From positions 1,860,001 through 1,924,000 of the forward strand of contig JAQTIF010000001.1 of assembly GCA_029433525.1 (NCBI GenBank): DNA of 64,000 nucleotides, written 5' to 3'. Below are positions 27,060 to 38,178 of this stretch, piece after piece. Both the position numbers and the translations under genes were made by a program. The notes under the pieces were generated by a model that saw only the letters and a list, made by a program, of their open reading frames with translations, ran no database searches and had not been told where the DNA came from. The stretch comes from Enterobacteriaceae bacterium ESL0689 (GTDB lineage: Bacteria; Pseudomonadota; Gammaproteobacteria; Enterobacterales; Enterobacteriaceae). Every line of letters begins with the position of its first letter. Positions within the stretch are counted from its first letter, which is position 1.

Positions 27060-27383
27060 TCAGTCATAAAGCCAGCGTCCCACTTTTGCAGACTTAGCAA
27101 GCATTCTGACGGTAAACGGCTGGGGCTTATGTCGATCTGAGCGTAAACGAGCGGGCATTATACGATTAGGGAGAAACGGCAATGTGAGTATTGGGAAATA
27201 ACGACGCCAGTCTATAGAACTACAATCAACACCAAAAACCTCAGCATATTTATCGACCAGTTCATAGACATCTTCACGAACAGTCAGATATTTACCTGTA
27301 CTCAGTGATGAATCAATATCAAGCGCCTCACAACGTAATTCATCTCTGACAAATTTAAGCACAGCATCATCGACAGGTGTCAT
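27060..27383 (-). CDS. DUF1493 family protein
   Basis: This 107-residue protein has the DUF1493 pattern: an acidic N-terminal helix (DDAVLKFVRDEL), an acyl-carrier-like middle (EDVYELVDKYAEVFGVDCSS), the RRYFP turn and the C-terminal PFTVRMLAKSAKVGRWLYD. DUF1493 proteins are small acidic enterobacterial proteins of unknown role that often occur in accessory regions. It is intact but sits between two transposase remnants, so it probably arrived or stayed by chance of IS traffic. Confidence 0.7.
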   Translation of the reverse strand: MTPVDDAVLKFVRDELRCEALDIDSSLSTGKYLTVREDVYELVDKYAEVFGVDCSSIDWRRYFPILTLPFLPNRIMPARLRSDRHKPQPFTVRMLAKSAKVGRWLYD

Positions 27384-27440
27384 ATTCTGTCCTCAGGTTT
27401 GACTATGAGATTATAGTGCCAGAGAGTTCTGTGTGAAATA

Positions 27441-27794
27441 ATGGTTATATCATATAACGTGATCGCGACCCTTACCCATGGCAACCCTCATCCAATAAGA
27501 CCGCCTGAACGCGCTGTTCTGGCCCACCGACCATTAATCAATGTTTGCCAGCCAGGGGAGCGCCATCACCGGCGTTCAGTGACAGAAGCAGCAATGTACT
27601 GCGTCAAAACATTGCCGGGAGGTTATCTGAGCCTGCGAGACTATGATGCGCAGGTGGATGAAGCGATGGCGATGATCAAAGCGCTGAACCGAATAACATC
27701 GTTGGGTATGCCGCATAGTGTCAGGATCGCATAACGGATGTATCCGAGGGAACCGTAGTCCCCATCGACTGCCCCTGATTTATTCAACAAAGTC
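27441..27794 (+). mobile_element. IS5-family (IS903-type) 3' remnant
   Basis: The frame to 27734 gives HHRRSVTEAAMYCVKTLPGG and DEAMAMIKALNRITSLGMPH, the C-terminal end of IS903-type IS5-family transposases including the conserved Glu region. The element's right end follows at 27777-27794 (GATTTATTCAACAAAGTC, one base from the IS903 terminal repeat). The left part and left repeat are lost. It is related to the MITE at 48306-48478, which has the same termini. Confidence 0.75.
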
Positions 27795-27835
27795 TCTGTC
27801 ATACGCCCGGCAGCGCTTTCTGGCCTCCGGTAAAA

Positions 27836-28174
27836 TCAAATTCGGTTATCCTCTCCCCAGCGGCACATCAGATTAAATATGGGAACTAAAGATGTTCCCC
27901 GGCTGGTCAAACGATATTCGACTTTAGGCGGTATCTGCGGGTACTCTTTTCTTTCAATCAGTTGGTCACCTTCTAACTCTTTTAATGTGGTGCTTAATGT
28001 CTTAAATGAAATGGTGCCAACAACTCGTTTTAGTTGATTAAATCGCATCACTTTATTTTGATAAAGCCAATAGATGATGACCATCTTATACTTGCCATTA
28101 ATCAGCGAAAGTGTATATCCAAAACCCGTATCATCCAGCTTCAGTATGGGGCCATCACAAGGGATATTGATCAT
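27836..28174 (-). CDS. HxlR-family transcriptional regulator
   Basis: The 112-residue protein has the HxlR winged helix: LINGKYKMVIIYWLYQ, RFNQLKRVVGTISFKTLSTT, LKELEGDQLIERKEYPQIPP and VEYRLTSRGTSLVP, then CRWGED. HxlR proteins of the YodB/HypR group sense quinones and aldehydes through an N-terminal cysteine; here Cys6 (MINIPCDG) is at that place. It is divergent from a flavodoxin-fold oxidoreductase, with palindromes between them. I infer that it represses that gene until an electrophile modifies Cys6. Confidence 0.88.
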   Translation of the reverse strand: MINIPCDGPILKLDDTGFGYTLSLINGKYKMVIIYWLYQNKVMRFNQLKRVVGTISFKTLSTTLKELEGDQLIERKEYPQIPPKVEYRLTSRGTSLVPIFNLMCRWGEDNRI

Positions 28175-28177
28175 TTA

Positions 28178-28216
28178 TACTATCCTGCAAGTAAGTATAT
28201 TACATTCGGGATAGTA
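28178..28216. promoter_or_regulatory. Candidate HxlR operator palindromes
   Basis: TACTATCC (28178-28185) and GGATAGTA (28209-28216) form an inverted repeat, and between them GTAA-N5-TTAC (28191-28203) is a second palindrome. They lie between the divergent regulator and oxidoreductase genes, where HxlR dimers normally bind. Binding is inferred from position and symmetry. Confidence 0.6.
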
Positions 28217-28319
28217 CTTTACATAAAATTCAGTGACTCGTATACTTTTCATAGTTAATTTTTCTGAATATATTTTCTGAAACCAGCTGTTTACACTATT
28301 TATATTTCCGGAGTTTTAA

Positions 28320-28871
28320 ATGAAAAAATCCCTTATTATTGTTGCTCATCCCAGTATTCAAACCTCTGTGATCAATCGACGCTGGCTGGAGGAAGTAAAA
28401 AAATATCCTGAGCTTTTTACTATACATGAGCTCTATCCATCCTATCCGGACTGGCATATTGATATTGCAAAAGAACAGAAGATAATTGAAGACCATGCTG
28501 GTATTATATTTCAATTTCCGCTTTATTGGTTTAATTGTCCACCGTTATTAAAGAAATGGTTTGATGATGTGTTTACCTATGGCTGGGCGTATGGTTCAAC
28601 TGCAACTCAGTTGCAGGGGCGTAAAATGGGGCTTGCTGTATCGGCAGGGGGGAGTGAAAAAGACTTTAGTCAGGCAGGGCGTTGTGGTTTTACATTGCCG
28701 GATATATTAAGACCTTTTGAAATGGTCGCGAAATATATCAGGGCCGATTATCAGCCGCTCTTTTATTTTAATGGTGCCATCAGTGATCCGGGGGTCGCAC
28801 CGCAATATACCCTCGCTGATTTAGAGATATCTGCTAAAAACTATATTGACCATATTAAGCGCCTGGCTTGA
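28320..28871 (+). CDS. NAD(P)H:quinone oxidoreductase-like flavoprotein
   Basis: A 183-residue flavodoxin-fold protein of the KefF/MdaB/NQO group: SLIIVAHPSIQTSVINRRWL for the FMN/FAD phosphate site, then IIFQFPLYWFNCPPLLKKWF and DDVFTYGWAYG, and AVSAGGSE. These enzymes reduce quinones or similar electrophiles with NAD(P)H by two electrons. A GGAG ribosome site precedes the ATG. It is divergent from the HxlR regulator, a pairing typical of quinone-stress responses. The exact substrate is not visible. Confidence 0.82.
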   Translation: MKKSLIIVAHPSIQTSVINRRWLEEVKKYPELFTIHELYPSYPDWHIDIAKEQKIIEDHAGIIFQFPLYWFNCPPLLKKWFDDVFTYGWAYGSTATQLQGRKMGLAVSAGGSEKDFSQAGRCGFTLPDILRPFEMVAKYIRADYQPLFYFNGAISDPGVAPQYTLADLEISAKNYIDHIKRLA

Positions 28872-28892
28872 CTTACCATTCTGGTCCTGGGC

Positions 28893-28926
28893 AGTGCCTG
28901 ACATGCTCAGGTACTCCCTGTATGCT
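28893..28926. repeat. Dispersed intergenic repeat, copy B
   Basis: CAGTGC, then CTCAGGTACTCCCTGTA (28906-28922) and TGCTG match copy A at 15808-15843. Further right (about 28950-28975) CCAGGCGCTAAAAA is the inverse of the TTAGCGCCTGG that begins copy A. The rest of this 310-bp gap before folE holds no gene. Confidence 0.6.
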
Positions 28927-29184
28927 GCGCTGTCGCTGTCCAGACGGGCTGCGCCAGGTGGCCAGGCGCTAAAAAATTTTTATAAATTCACCGTGAGAAA
29001 TCCTGTTTTTCGTTACGGATAAAGGGGCGATAGTCCGGGGAGAAGTTTTATCCGTTATGATATAAAAATATGATATTCTCCAGCAGGAAAACTGTCATTA
29101 TGACCCGGTATATCGGCGGGATTACAGGCAAGCGCTGTTTTATCCGCAGAAAAGTAAAGCCTATGATGCTTGCAGGAGAATGAA

Positions 29185-29853
29185 ATGTCAGCATTGAGTA
29201 AAGAAGCCCGGCTTGTTCATGATGCGCTGGTTGCCCGTGGGCTGGAAACCCCCTTGCAGCCGCCAGCGCTGGAAATAAGCGATGAGATGCGCAAGCGTCT
29301 GATTGCTGGTCATATGGCGGACATTATGCAATTGCTCAATCTTGATCTGACCGATGACAGCCTGAAAGAGACACCGCATCGGATAGCGAAAATGTATGTT
29401 GATGAGATCTTCTCTGGCCTTGACTATACCCGCTTTCCCAAAATCACGGTGATCGAAAATAAAATGCAGGTTGATGAAATGGTAACGGTTCACGACATCA
29501 CCTTAACCAGTACCTGCGAACACCACTTTGTGACCATTGATGGTAAAGCCACCGTAGCTTATATTCCGAAAGATGCCGTCATTGGCTTATCGAAAATCAA
29601 TCGTATTGTGCAGTTTTTTTCTCAGCGCCCGCAAGTACAGGAGCGCCTGACACAACAAATCCTGACCGCGTTGCAGACACTGCTAGGGACGAATAATGTC
29701 GCCGTCTCTATTGATGCTGTCCATTATTGCGTGAAAGCACGAGGTATCTGTGATGCTACCAGCGCGACGACCACCACGTCATTGGGTGGCTTGTTTAAGT
29801 CCAGCCAGAATACCCGTCAGGAATTTCTGCGTGCGGTTCGTCATCACTACTGA
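29185..29853 (+). CDS. folE: GTP cyclohydrolase I
   Basis: FolE converts GTP to 7,8-dihydroneopterin triphosphate, the first step of folate synthesis. From ATG 29185 (ribosome site GGAGAATGAA) the protein has 222 residues, as in E. coli. Zinc ligands are in TSTCEHHFV and HYCVKARG, and [20 protein letters not shown] is the active-site block. The frame start 15 bp upstream is rejected because it is not conserved. Next to sanA, convergent, as in E. coli. Confidence 0.97.
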   Translation: MSALSKEARLVHDALVARGLETPLQPPALEISDEMRKRLIAGHMADIMQLLNLDLTDDSLKETPHRIAKMYVDEIFSGLDYTRFPKITVIENKMQVDEMVTVHDITLTSTCEHHFVTIDGKATVAYIPKDAVIGLSKINRIVQFFSQRPQVQERLTQQILTALQTLLGTNNVAVSIDAVHYCVKARGICDATSATTTTSLGGLFKSSQNTRQEFLRAVRHHY

Positions 29854-29867
29854 ACGCGATATCATGT

Positions 29868-30641
<774 letters not shown>

Positions 30642-30761
30642 TCATCAGAATAACAGAGCTATCAGGCTACTTTACCTGCCGGATAAGCGCAAGAAAGCAT
30701 TGTTTAATTGTCGTGATTTTCAGCACAGCGGGTCAATTGACCCGCAACATCAGAATGATAA

Positions 30762-31646
30762 TTAACCGAGGAATATGCGTTCAATATTTTGACAATTCAG
30801 TGTTTTTAGCATGGAACGGGTGGTATCCCACTGGCTCAGTGAAGCCTCTGCTTTTTCAGCCAGAACCGCCCGCTGAATGTCAGCATAGTCATAACCGTGC
30901 AGGCTAAGCAGGTTAAGTGCACTTTGCAAAGGAGGCAACGTGGGATTAAAGGCCGCGTTTTCCGCATAGCTGCCGCTGAAAATCGTGCCATCTTTCAGCG
31001 CCAGCGCCACGCCAGACGGCGAACCACTGTAGGGCATATGGCTACCGTTAGCCGCCTGGATAGCGGCCTGCATCAGGGGATCGCCGCTTAACGGGAAACC
31101 ATGATCCTGTTTATCCATCAGCAATGTTTTTATCCCCAAATCCCGCGGGCCGAAGGCTTGCGGGAGATAGTGTTGTAGCGAACAGGCGGCACGATCAGGG
31201 AGGTGGATCTGCAATTGCTGACTGCTATTCAGCTCATTCATAAACTGGCGGCAATGGCCGCAGGGGGTGTAGTTAACCGTGAGTGCGTGCAGGGATTGTT
31301 CACCGCTGAGCCAGGCGTGACAGATAGCGCTCTGTTCTGCATGCAGGGTTTGCTGCATGGTCGTACCAGGAAATTCCATATTACCGCCGAAATACCAGCT
31401 GCCACTTATGCCACGGGCGATAGCGCCGACATTAAAATGAGAAATAGCGGTACGCGCACAGGCCGCTGCCAGTGGCAGCAGCGCGAAAGCCAGTGCGTCT
31501 TCATCAAGTGATGTTTTCTGGCGCAAGTGTGCAATCTGTTCTGCGGTGAGCCGTGCCGGAAAATGGCGGTCGGCCAGCATCGGCGTGATAGCCGATTGTA
31601 AATCGGCCATCAGCAGGGGCAGGGCAGACTGAAAACGTAAGTGCAT
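30762..31646 (-). CDS. cdd: Cytidine deaminase
   Basis: Cdd deaminates cytidine and deoxycytidine for pyrimidine salvage. The 294 residues equal the E. coli dimeric form. The zinc site is complete: His102 and catalytic Glu104 in TLHAEQS, Cys129 and Cys132 in TPCGHC. The C-terminal half is the degenerate second deaminase domain. A CRP-like site lies about 110 bp upstream, matching the catabolite control of cdd in E. coli. Confidence 0.97.
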   Translation of the reverse strand: MHLRFQSALPLLMADLQSAITPMLADRHFPARLTAEQIAHLRQKTSLDEDALAFALLPLAAACARTAISHFNVGAIARGISGSWYFGGNMEFPGTTMQQTLHAEQSAICHAWLSGEQSLHALTVNYTPCGHCRQFMNELNSSQQLQIHLPDRAACSLQHYLPQAFGPRDLGIKTLLMDKQDHGFPLSGDPLMQAAIQAANGSHMPYSGSPSGVALALKDGTIFSGSYAENAAFNPTLPPLQSALNLLSLHGYDYADIQRAVLAEKAEASLSQWDTTRSMLKTLNCQNIERIFLG

Positions 31647-31755
31647 GATGTTGCCTCATAACAATGTAATAGAGATCGCGTTCAGGAGACTCAAAACCGC
31701 GATACGCGAATGCTGCCACATTGTTATCGCAAATACGTTATATTGCACTCATAAA

Positions 31756-31771
31756 TGTAATAAAAATCACA
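31756..31771 (-). promoter_or_regulatory. CRP-like site upstream of cdd
   Basis: TGTAA-N6-TCACA has one mismatch to the CRP consensus TGTGA-N6-TCACA. It stands about 110 bp before the cdd start, just past the yohK stop. E. coli cdd is controlled by CRP and CytR from comparable positions. Confidence 0.6.
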
Positions 31772-31772
31772 T

Positions 31773-32468
31773 TCAGCTCGCTAGCGCCAGGATCAGCGGA
31801 AACAAAAAGGGGGCGAGCAGTGAAGTAATAATTCCGCAGAGCACCAGGGCCAGTGAACTGAAAGCGCCTTCCTGATAATCCACTTCCGCGCAGCGGGCTG
31901 TCCCCAGTGCGTGTGAGGCGGTCCCCATCGCTAACCCGCGCGAGGCCTTAGTCTCAATATGCATGAGATTCAGTAAGGTATGACCGAATACGGCACCAAT
32001 AATGCCAACAAAAATGACACACACTGCACTGATTGCCGGGATACCGCCAATGCTGCTACTGACCGCCATCGCAATTGGCGTGGTGACCGATTTAGGGAGA
32101 ATCGAGGCGGCGATTTGTGGTGTTGCGCCCAGCCATAGGGCAATAAAAGTACCTGTGACCATCGCGATGACACTGCCGACAAAACAGATAGCCATGATTG
32201 ACTTCCAGCGTGAGCGAATCTGGTGCAGTTGTTCGTATAACGGAAAAGCCAGCGCAACAACGGCGGGTTGTAATAAATCGTTAAGAATTTTGCTCCCCTG
32301 AAAGTAGCGTGCGTAGGGAATGCCGCTGATCAGTAAAAAAGGAATAATCGTCACCATGGCCACCAGTAGCGGATTCAGTAACGGAAACTTAATCCGTGCC
32401 GCCAGTTTGCGGGCGAGGAAAAAAACGATTAACGTCAGTGGCAAAGACCACACTATTTCATGCATCAT
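31773..32468 (-). CDS. yohK: YohK, CidB/LrgB-family membrane protein
   Basis: YohK is the LrgB/CidB-type partner of YohJ. In E. coli the YohJK pair has been linked to 3-hydroxypropionate uptake; a holin-like role is the older proposal. Starting at ATG 32468 the protein has 231 residues, the E. coli length, with about seven membrane helices and the family block [20 protein letters not shown] and [17 protein letters not shown]. The start overlaps yohJ by 11 bp, so the two are co-translated. An ATG four codons upstream is also possible. Confidence 0.93.
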   Translation of the reverse strand: MMHEIVWSLPLTLIVFFLARKLAARIKFPLLNPLLVAMVTIIPFLLISGIPYARYFQGSKILNDLLQPAVVALAFPLYEQLHQIRSRWKSIMAICFVGSVIAMVTGTFIALWLGATPQIAASILPKSVTTPIAMAVSSSIGGIPAISAVCVIFVGIIGAVFGHTLLNLMHIETKASRGLAMGTASHALGTARCAEVDYQEGAFSSLALVLCGIITSLLAPFLFPLILALAS

Positions 32469-32865
32469 TTTTATCCTCATTTTTTGCTTCTGCTTGCTGA
32501 GATCCTCTGTGTACCAGGTGCGAGCTCCAGCCCACCATCACGAAAGTAATGAAGGTACTGAGAAGACAGGAGAGCACCACCGGGCCGAATTGTACTCGCA
32601 GTAAATCCCAGTATTGCATAATGCCAACGCCAATCGGCACAAACAGCAACGCCATATAGCGAATCAACAGCGTACAGCCGGGATTAAGCCAGGCAGAAGG
32701 CAAAATTTGTAGTGCCAGCAACACAAACAGGATCAGCATACCGATGATGCTACCAGGAATGGTAATCGGCAGCAGAGAAGCGATAAAAATACCGGCATAT
32801 AAACAGGCGTAGATCAGTGCGAAGGCCCGTAGATACCGCCAGACAAGACTTAACGAGTGACTCAT
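32458..32865 (-). CDS. yohJ: YohJ, CidA/LrgA-family membrane protein
   Basis: A 135-residue CidA/LrgA-type protein with four membrane helices and the family block [20 protein letters not shown], then [20 protein letters not shown]. It is the first gene of the yohJK pair and overlaps yohK. E. coli YohJ has 132 residues. A CRP-like site lies 51 bp upstream. Confidence 0.93.
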   Translation of the reverse strand: MSHSLSLVWRYLRAFALIYACLYAGIFIASLLPITIPGSIIGMLILFVLLALQILPSAWLNPGCTLLIRYMALLFVPIGVGIMQYWDLLRVQFGPVVLSCLLSTFITFVMVGWSSHLVHRGSQQAEAKNEDKNDA

Positions 32866-32915
32866 GATTTATAACCTTTGATAAATTAAAATCATCATAT
32901 AATTAAACTTTAAAA

Positions 32916-32931
32916 TGTGCCATTAATCACA
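32916..32931 (-). promoter_or_regulatory. CRP-like site upstream of yohJK
   Basis: TGTGC-N6-TCACA (one mismatch to the CRP consensus) is centred about 58 bp before the yohJ start codon, in an AT-rich promoter region. Confidence 0.6.
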
Positions 32932-33050
32932 TTATGAATTCTGCATATCTCTGTGATAAGCCGATGTCAGAGGCGGTTTTTGCTGCTGGATGTGATGCTG
33001 AAGTGACAGGCAGAAGTTAACACAATGGCGCTTTTTCTCCGGGTAATGAT

Positions 33051-33983
33051 ATGCGTGTTTTGCTGGCACCGATGGACGGTGTACTCGATTCGCTGTTGCG
33101 CGAATTATTGACTGAAGTGAATGATTACGATCTCTGTGTGACTGAATTTTTGCGGGTGGTAGACCGGCTGTTATCGGTAAAATCGTTTTACCGCCTGTGT
33201 CCGGAATTACATCGCCACAGTCAGACCCCGTCTGGCACTCGTGTGCGAATACAACTGCTGGGTCAGCACCCGCAATGGCTGGCGGAAAATGCTGCACGGG
33301 CGGTGGCGCTGGGGTCATGGGGGGTGGATCTTAATTGTGGTTGTCCTTCTAAGCTGGTCAATGGCAGTGGGGGTGGTGCGATGTTGCTCAAAGATCCTGA
33401 ACTCATCTATCGTGGGGCGAAAGCGATGCGTGAAGCGGTGCCCGATGATTTACCGGTAACGGTAAAGATACGTCTTGGCTGGGACAGCGGGGCACAACAG
33501 TTTGAAATTGCCGATGCGGTACAACAGGCGGGCGCAAGCGAACTGGTGGTGCATGGTCGTACTAAAGAAGATGCCTATAAAGCAGAGCGCATTAACTGGG
33601 CGGCGATTGGCGAAATTCGTCAGCGTCTGTCGATTCCGGTTATCGCCAACGGTGAAGTCAACGACTGGCAGAGTGCTCAGCATTGTCTGGCGGTCACCGG
33701 CTGTGACGGTGTGATGGTCGGGCGCGGAGCACTGATGATACCCAATTTAAGCCGGGTCATAAAAGAGAATCTCCCCCCAATGCCGTGGCCTGAGGTTAAC
33801 GCGCTACTGAAAAAATATATTTACATGGAAAAACAAAATGATAATGGAATGTATCATGTTGCACGTATTAAACAATGGCTCAGTTATTTGCGTAAACACT
33901 ATCACGAGGCTCAGACCCTGTTTAGCGCTATCCGGACACTGAAAACCTCGCCAGCTATCGCCGCCGTACTTTCCGGCGGCTGA
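33051..33983 (+). CDS. dusC: tRNA dihydrouridine(16) synthase
   Basis: DusC reduces U16 in tRNA D-loops using FMN and NADPH. The 310-residue protein has the TIM-barrel start [19 protein letters not shown], the catalytic-Cys block [20 protein letters not shown], the RNA/FMN block [10 protein letters not shown] and [26 protein letters not shown], and a helical recognition domain at the C-terminus. It is tail to tail with pbpG, the stops being adjacent. E. coli DusC has 315 residues. Confidence 0.95.
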   Translation: MRVLLAPMDGVLDSLLRELLTEVNDYDLCVTEFLRVVDRLLSVKSFYRLCPELHRHSQTPSGTRVRIQLLGQHPQWLAENAARAVALGSWGVDLNCGCPSKLVNGSGGGAMLLKDPELIYRGAKAMREAVPDDLPVTVKIRLGWDSGAQQFEIADAVQQAGASELVVHGRTKEDAYKAERINWAAIGEIRQRLSIPVIANGEVNDWQSAQHCLAVTGCDGVMVGRGALMIPNLSRVIKENLPPMPWPEVNALLKKYIYMEKQNDNGMYHVARIKQWLSYLRKHYHEAQTLFSAIRTLKTSPAIAAVLSGG

Positions 33984-34931
33984 CTAACGGTTTTGCGCAG
34001 TTTGTACACTGCCGTTTAATAGCGCCTCCACATATTGTGCTTCCCGCTGTTTCTTATTACGGCGGGCATCGGACGGGGCAGAGATCACTTTTCCGTTTTC
34101 CAGCCAGCTACGCAAACGGCTGGCATCAGCAAAATGGGTGTATTTGCCAAAAGCGTCCATCACCACCATCGCTACCGGGCGCTGATTAATCACTGTGCGC
34201 ATGATAAGACAGTGTCCTGCGGCATTGGTAAAACCGGTTTTAGTCAGCTGAATATTCCAGTTATCGCGATACATCAGATGATTGGTATTACGAAATGGCA
34301 GTGTGTAGCTGGGATTGCTAAATGTCGCGAACGCTTCTTTAGTGGTACTTAACTGACCAATTAAGGGATACTGCGCACTGGCGATCAGCAGCTTCGTCAG
34401 ATCGCGTGCGGTCGACACATTATTAATCGATAACCCGGTAGGCTCAACATAACGTGTATGGTTCATACCCAGCGCTTTCGCCTTAGCATTCATGGCACGA
34501 ATAAAGGCGTTATAGCCACCGGGATAATGGTGGGCGAGACTGGCAGCCGCGCGGTTCTCCGAGGACATCAGTGCCAGTAACAACATATTACGACGGCTAA
34601 TCTGGCTATTCAGGCGCACACGCGAGTAAACCCCTTTCATCTCGGGAGTATGACGAATATCCACCGTCAACATTTCATTTAACGGCAGATGCGCATCCAG
34701 CACCACCATTGCGGTCATCACTTTGGTCAGGGAAGCGATGGGGCGCACGCGGTCGGCCTGGTTCTGGTAAATAATCTGATTATTGGTCAAATCCATAACA
34801 ATGGCACTACTGGCGGCAATCTCAGGCTGTGACGTGGCAGCGTGCGATGTTTTCTGAGCGATGGCCGGTGATGTGACAGAGATCGTCAGGGATAAAACCA
34901 GACTGATCAAAAAAGTGTGAAATTTAAACAT
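33984..34931 (-). CDS. pbpG: D-alanyl-D-alanine endopeptidase (PBP7)
   Basis: PbpG cuts DD-crosslinks in the periplasm. The 315 residues from ATG 34931 have a signal peptide (cleavage near SPAIA/Q) and the three penicillin-binding motifs: Ser67-Leu-Thr-Lys70 in [12 protein letters not shown] for SxN, and KTG in [11 protein letters not shown]. The longer frame uses a TTG start two codons upstream. No truncation is seen; E. coli PBP7 has 310 residues. Confidence 0.95.
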   Translation of the reverse strand: MFKFHTFLISLVLSLTISVTSPAIAQKTSHAATSQPEIAASSAIVMDLTNNQIIYQNQADRVRPIASLTKVMTAMVVLDAHLPLNEMLTVDIRHTPEMKGVYSRVRLNSQISRRNMLLLALMSSENRAAASLAHHYPGGYNAFIRAMNAKAKALGMNHTRYVEPTGLSINNVSTARDLTKLLIASAQYPLIGQLSTTKEAFATFSNPSYTLPFRNTNHLMYRDNWNIQLTKTGFTNAAGHCLIMRTVINQRPVAMVVMDAFGKYTHFADASRLRSWLENGKVISAPSDARRNKKQREAQYVEALLNGSVQTAQNR

Positions 34932-35199
34932 TATCAATATTCTGAAAATTGTGTTTGCAGGCTAAATATAAGCAACGAGATAAAAATAAATATCGTCACT
35001 ATATCTATTATATAGCGACAGGATCACAACTGGCTAACAGGAATTATCGAATAATCGAATCAATGAAAAAGAGAACAGCGCAAGCGGATATAATGCCTGC
35101 ATGACTATTTTGCTTTTATACTAATGTCTTTCACCCAATCCGCAGCGTCAGCGTATATGCTTAAAGCAACATGATATCCTGAAGGAGGGGGCGCTTTGC

Positions 35200-35778
35200 A
35201 TGGATTTTAATCATTTGATTTCTCATTATGGCTACATTGCGCTGGTGGTGGGTAGCCTTGCGGAAGGCGAAACCGTCACCCTGCTTGGCGGCATCGCGGC
35301 GCATCAGGGATTATTAAAGTTTCCGCTGGTGGTAATGGCGGTGGCGATAGGAGGGATGATTGGCGATCAGTTATTGTATTTCTTAGGCCATTTTTTTGGC
35401 GACCGGATCTTGCAGCATTTCTCCCGCTATCAGGCACGGATAAACCAGGCGCAACGGATGATTCATCAACACCCCTATCTGTTTGTTATCGGTGTCCGTT
35501 TTATGTATGGCTTCCGGGTGGTTGGGCCTTTATTAATCGGTGCCAGCCATCTGCCCCCGCGCATATTCCTGCCGCTAAATATTATCGGCGCCCTGGTCTG
35601 GGCAGGCTTATTTACCACGCTCGGTTATCTCGGTGGCAAAGCGATTGAGCCGTGGCTACATCACCTTGATGGTTATCTGAAGTATCTGTTCTGGCTGCTG
35701 CTGGTGATCGCACTGGTTATTGTTATCCGCTGGTGGTTAAGGCGACATACCCACAAGCAAACCGACGATCAAAAATGA
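35200..35778 (+). CDS. yohD: DedA-family membrane protein YohD
   Basis: DedA (SNARE-associated/VTT-type) inner-membrane protein; the family is linked to undecaprenyl-phosphate or lipid flipping and membrane potential. The 192 residues equal the E. coli length, with EGETVTLLGGIAAHQGLLKF, then GDQLLYFLGHFFGDRIL and the family motif FMYGFRVVGPLLIGAS. Four to five membrane helices and a basic C-terminal tail (WLRRHTHKQ) are seen. GGAGGGGGCG is its ribosome site. Confidence 0.93.
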   Translation: MDFNHLISHYGYIALVVGSLAEGETVTLLGGIAAHQGLLKFPLVVMAVAIGGMIGDQLLYFLGHFFGDRILQHFSRYQARINQAQRMIHQHPYLFVIGVRFMYGFRVVGPLLIGASHLPPRIFLPLNIIGALVWAGLFTTLGYLGGKAIEPWLHHLDGYLKYLFWLLLVIALVIVIRWWLRRHTHKQTDDQK

Positions 35779-35877
35779 TAAATAACACGGATATTTTACA
35801 GCTATTTTTGTAATGTATGGCACACTGCGTTTTTATGATGTTTTGCTATCAGCGACAGATTAAGGAAAAAGAATAAA

Positions 35878-38178
35878 ATGAGATGGCTCTGTATGTTCGG
35901 TGTCATTGTCAATCTGGCACTGCAACCAGTGCTGGCAGATGAACTTTCCGGCAAACACCTCCCGTTAACGCCACAGGCACGGGATGTTTTTGTCAGTGAA
36001 TTACTGAATAAAATGACCGTCGATGAAAAAATTGGTCAGCTCAGACTGATCAGCGTCGGGCCGGATACCCCCAAAACAGCGATCCGCGAAATGATCCGTC
36101 AGGGCCAGGTCGGGGCGATTTTTAACACCGTGACACGTCCGGATATCCGAGTGATGCAGGATCAGGTTATGCAACTTAGTCGGCTGAAAATCCCGCTGTT
36201 TTTTGCTTACGATGTTATTCATGGGCAACGCACGATATTCCCGGTTAACCTCGGATTAGCCTCTTCGTTTAGTCCGGAGGCTATCAGCACGGTAGGGCGC
36301 ATTTCTGCTTATGAAGCGGCGGATGATGGCCTGAATATGACCTGGGCACCGATGACCGATGTCTCCCGTGATCCGCGCTGGGGGCGGGTGTCTGAGGGTT
36401 TTGGTGAAGACACCTATTTAACCACAGTGCTGGGACGGGCGATGGTCACCGCCATGCAGGGCAAAAGCCCGGCAGATCGCTACTCTGTGATGACCAGCGT
36501 CAAGCATTTTGCTGCCTATGGCGCAGTGGAAGGGGGCAAAGAGTACAATTCGGTCGATATGAGCCCTCAGCGTTTATTTAACGATTACATGCCACCCTAT
36601 AAGGCGGCGCTGGAGGCAGGCAGTGGGGCGGTCATGGTGGCGCTCAGTTCACTGAACGGTACGCCAGCCACCGCAGACCGCTGGTTGCTCAAAGAGATCC
36701 TGCGCAATAAATGGGGTTTTAGTGGGATTACGGTATCCGATCATGGTGCGATCAAAGAGTTGATCAATCATGGTGTTGCCACTGATCCGCAGGATGCGGT
36801 ACGCATCGCGCTCAAATCGGGCATTAACATGAGTATGAGCGATGAGTATTACAGTCAATATCTGCCTGGCCTGGTGCGATCAGGAAAAGTCCCGATGGCT
36901 GTGCTGAATGAAGCAACACGCCATGTGCTGAATGTTAAATATGATATGGGGCTGTTTAACGATCCTTATAGCCACCTGGGGCCAAAGGAGAGCGATCCTG
37001 AGGATACCAATGCCGAGAGCCGCCTGCATCGTAAAGAAGCACGCGAAGTGGCACGGCAAAGCCTGGTACTGCTGAAGAACCGTCTGGCGACGCTGCCGCT
37101 GAAAAAAACGGCGACGATTGCGGTTATCGGGCCGCTGGCCGACAGTCAACGCGATATGATGGGAAGCTGGTCAGCGGCTGGGGTCGCTGCGCAGTCAGTG
37201 ACCGTGCTGACGGGGATCAAAAATGTGCTCGGTGATAAAGGTAAAATTCTTTACGCCCGTGGTGCCAATGTGACTCACGATAGTGGCATTATCGCTTTTC
37301 TCAATCAATATGAACCTGCGGTACAGGTCGATCCACGTTCACCACAGGCGATGATCGACGAAGCGATCGCCTGTGCAAAGCGCGCTGATGTGATCGTAGC
37401 GGTAGTAGGCGAGGCGCAGGGGATGGCACATGAAGCCTCGAGTCGTACCGATATCACGCTGCCACAAAGCCAGCGCGATTTAATCACCGCACTGAAAACC
37501 ACCGGTAAACCGCTGGTGCTGGTACTGATGAATGGTCGTCCGCTGGTGCTGGAAACGGAAGATCAACAGGCGGATGCGATCCTCGAAACCTGGTTTGCCG
37601 GAACCGAAGGGGGTAATGCGATTGCCGATGTCCTGTTTGGTGATATTGACCCATCAGCAAAATTACCGATGTCGTTTCCACGCTCAGTCGGACAACTGCC
37701 GGTCTACTACAGTCACCTCAATACTGGTCGTCCTTATAACCCGCAAAGACCGAATAAATATACGTCGCGTTATTTCGATCAGGACAATAGCCCTCTGTAT
37801 CCCTTCGGTTATGGCCTGAGCTATACCACTTTTAGTGTGTCTGATGTAAAGCTGTCTTCGCCGATCATGCCGCGCAACGGCACGATTAGCGCCAGTGTGC
37901 AAGTGCGTAATACCGGACAACGGGAAGGCGAGACGGTGATCCAGCTCTATATACAGGATGTGACAGCCTCAATCAGCCGTCCGGTAAAAATGTTACGTGG
38001 CTTCCAGCGGGTGGCGCTCAAACCCGGTGAGACAAAAACCGTCCGTTTCCCGGTGACCGTCGATATGCTTAAATTCTGGGATCAGAATATGCAGTATGTC
38101 GCTGAACCCGGTAAATTTAATCTCTTTATCGGCGAAGATTCTGCACATGTGCGACGCAGTGGATTTGAATTGCTGTAA
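35878..38178 (+). CDS. bglX: Periplasmic beta-glucosidase
   Basis: BglX is a GH3 beta-glucosidase. The 766 residues (E. coli 765) begin with a signal peptide (cleavage near LADE), then the N-terminal TIM-barrel domain with RDPRWGRVSEGFGEDTYL and VSDHGAIKEL (the nucleophile Asp of GH3), an alpha/beta sandwich domain with the acid/base region and a C-terminal fibronectin-like domain (YPFGYGLSYTTF onward). No gaps are seen. In E. coli it also lies near btsSR and pbpG. Confidence 0.95.
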   Translation: MRWLCMFGVIVNLALQPVLADELSGKHLPLTPQARDVFVSELLNKMTVDEKIGQLRLISVGPDTPKTAIREMIRQGQVGAIFNTVTRPDIRVMQDQVMQLSRLKIPLFFAYDVIHGQRTIFPVNLGLASSFSPEAISTVGRISAYEAADDGLNMTWAPMTDVSRDPRWGRVSEGFGEDTYLTTVLGRAMVTAMQGKSPADRYSVMTSVKHFAAYGAVEGGKEYNSVDMSPQRLFNDYMPPYKAALEAGSGAVMVALSSLNGTPATADRWLLKEILRNKWGFSGITVSDHGAIKELINHGVATDPQDAVRIALKSGINMSMSDEYYSQYLPGLVRSGKVPMAVLNEATRHVLNVKYDMGLFNDPYSHLGPKESDPEDTNAESRLHRKEAREVARQSLVLLKNRLATLPLKKTATIAVIGPLADSQRDMMGSWSAAGVAAQSVTVLTGIKNVLGDKGKILYARGANVTHDSGIIAFLNQYEPAVQVDPRSPQAMIDEAIACAKRADVIVAVVGEAQGMAHEASSRTDITLPQSQRDLITALKTTGKPLVLVLMNGRPLVLETEDQQADAILETWFAGTEGGNAIADVLFGDIDPSAKLPMSFPRSVGQLPVYYSHLNTGRPYNPQRPNKYTSRYFDQDNSPLYPFGYGLSYTTFSVSDVKLSSPIMPRNGTISASVQVRNTGQREGETVIQLYIQDVTASISRPVKMLRGFQRVALKPGETKTVRFPVTVDMLKFWDQNMQYVAEPGKFNLFIGEDSAHVRRSGFELL

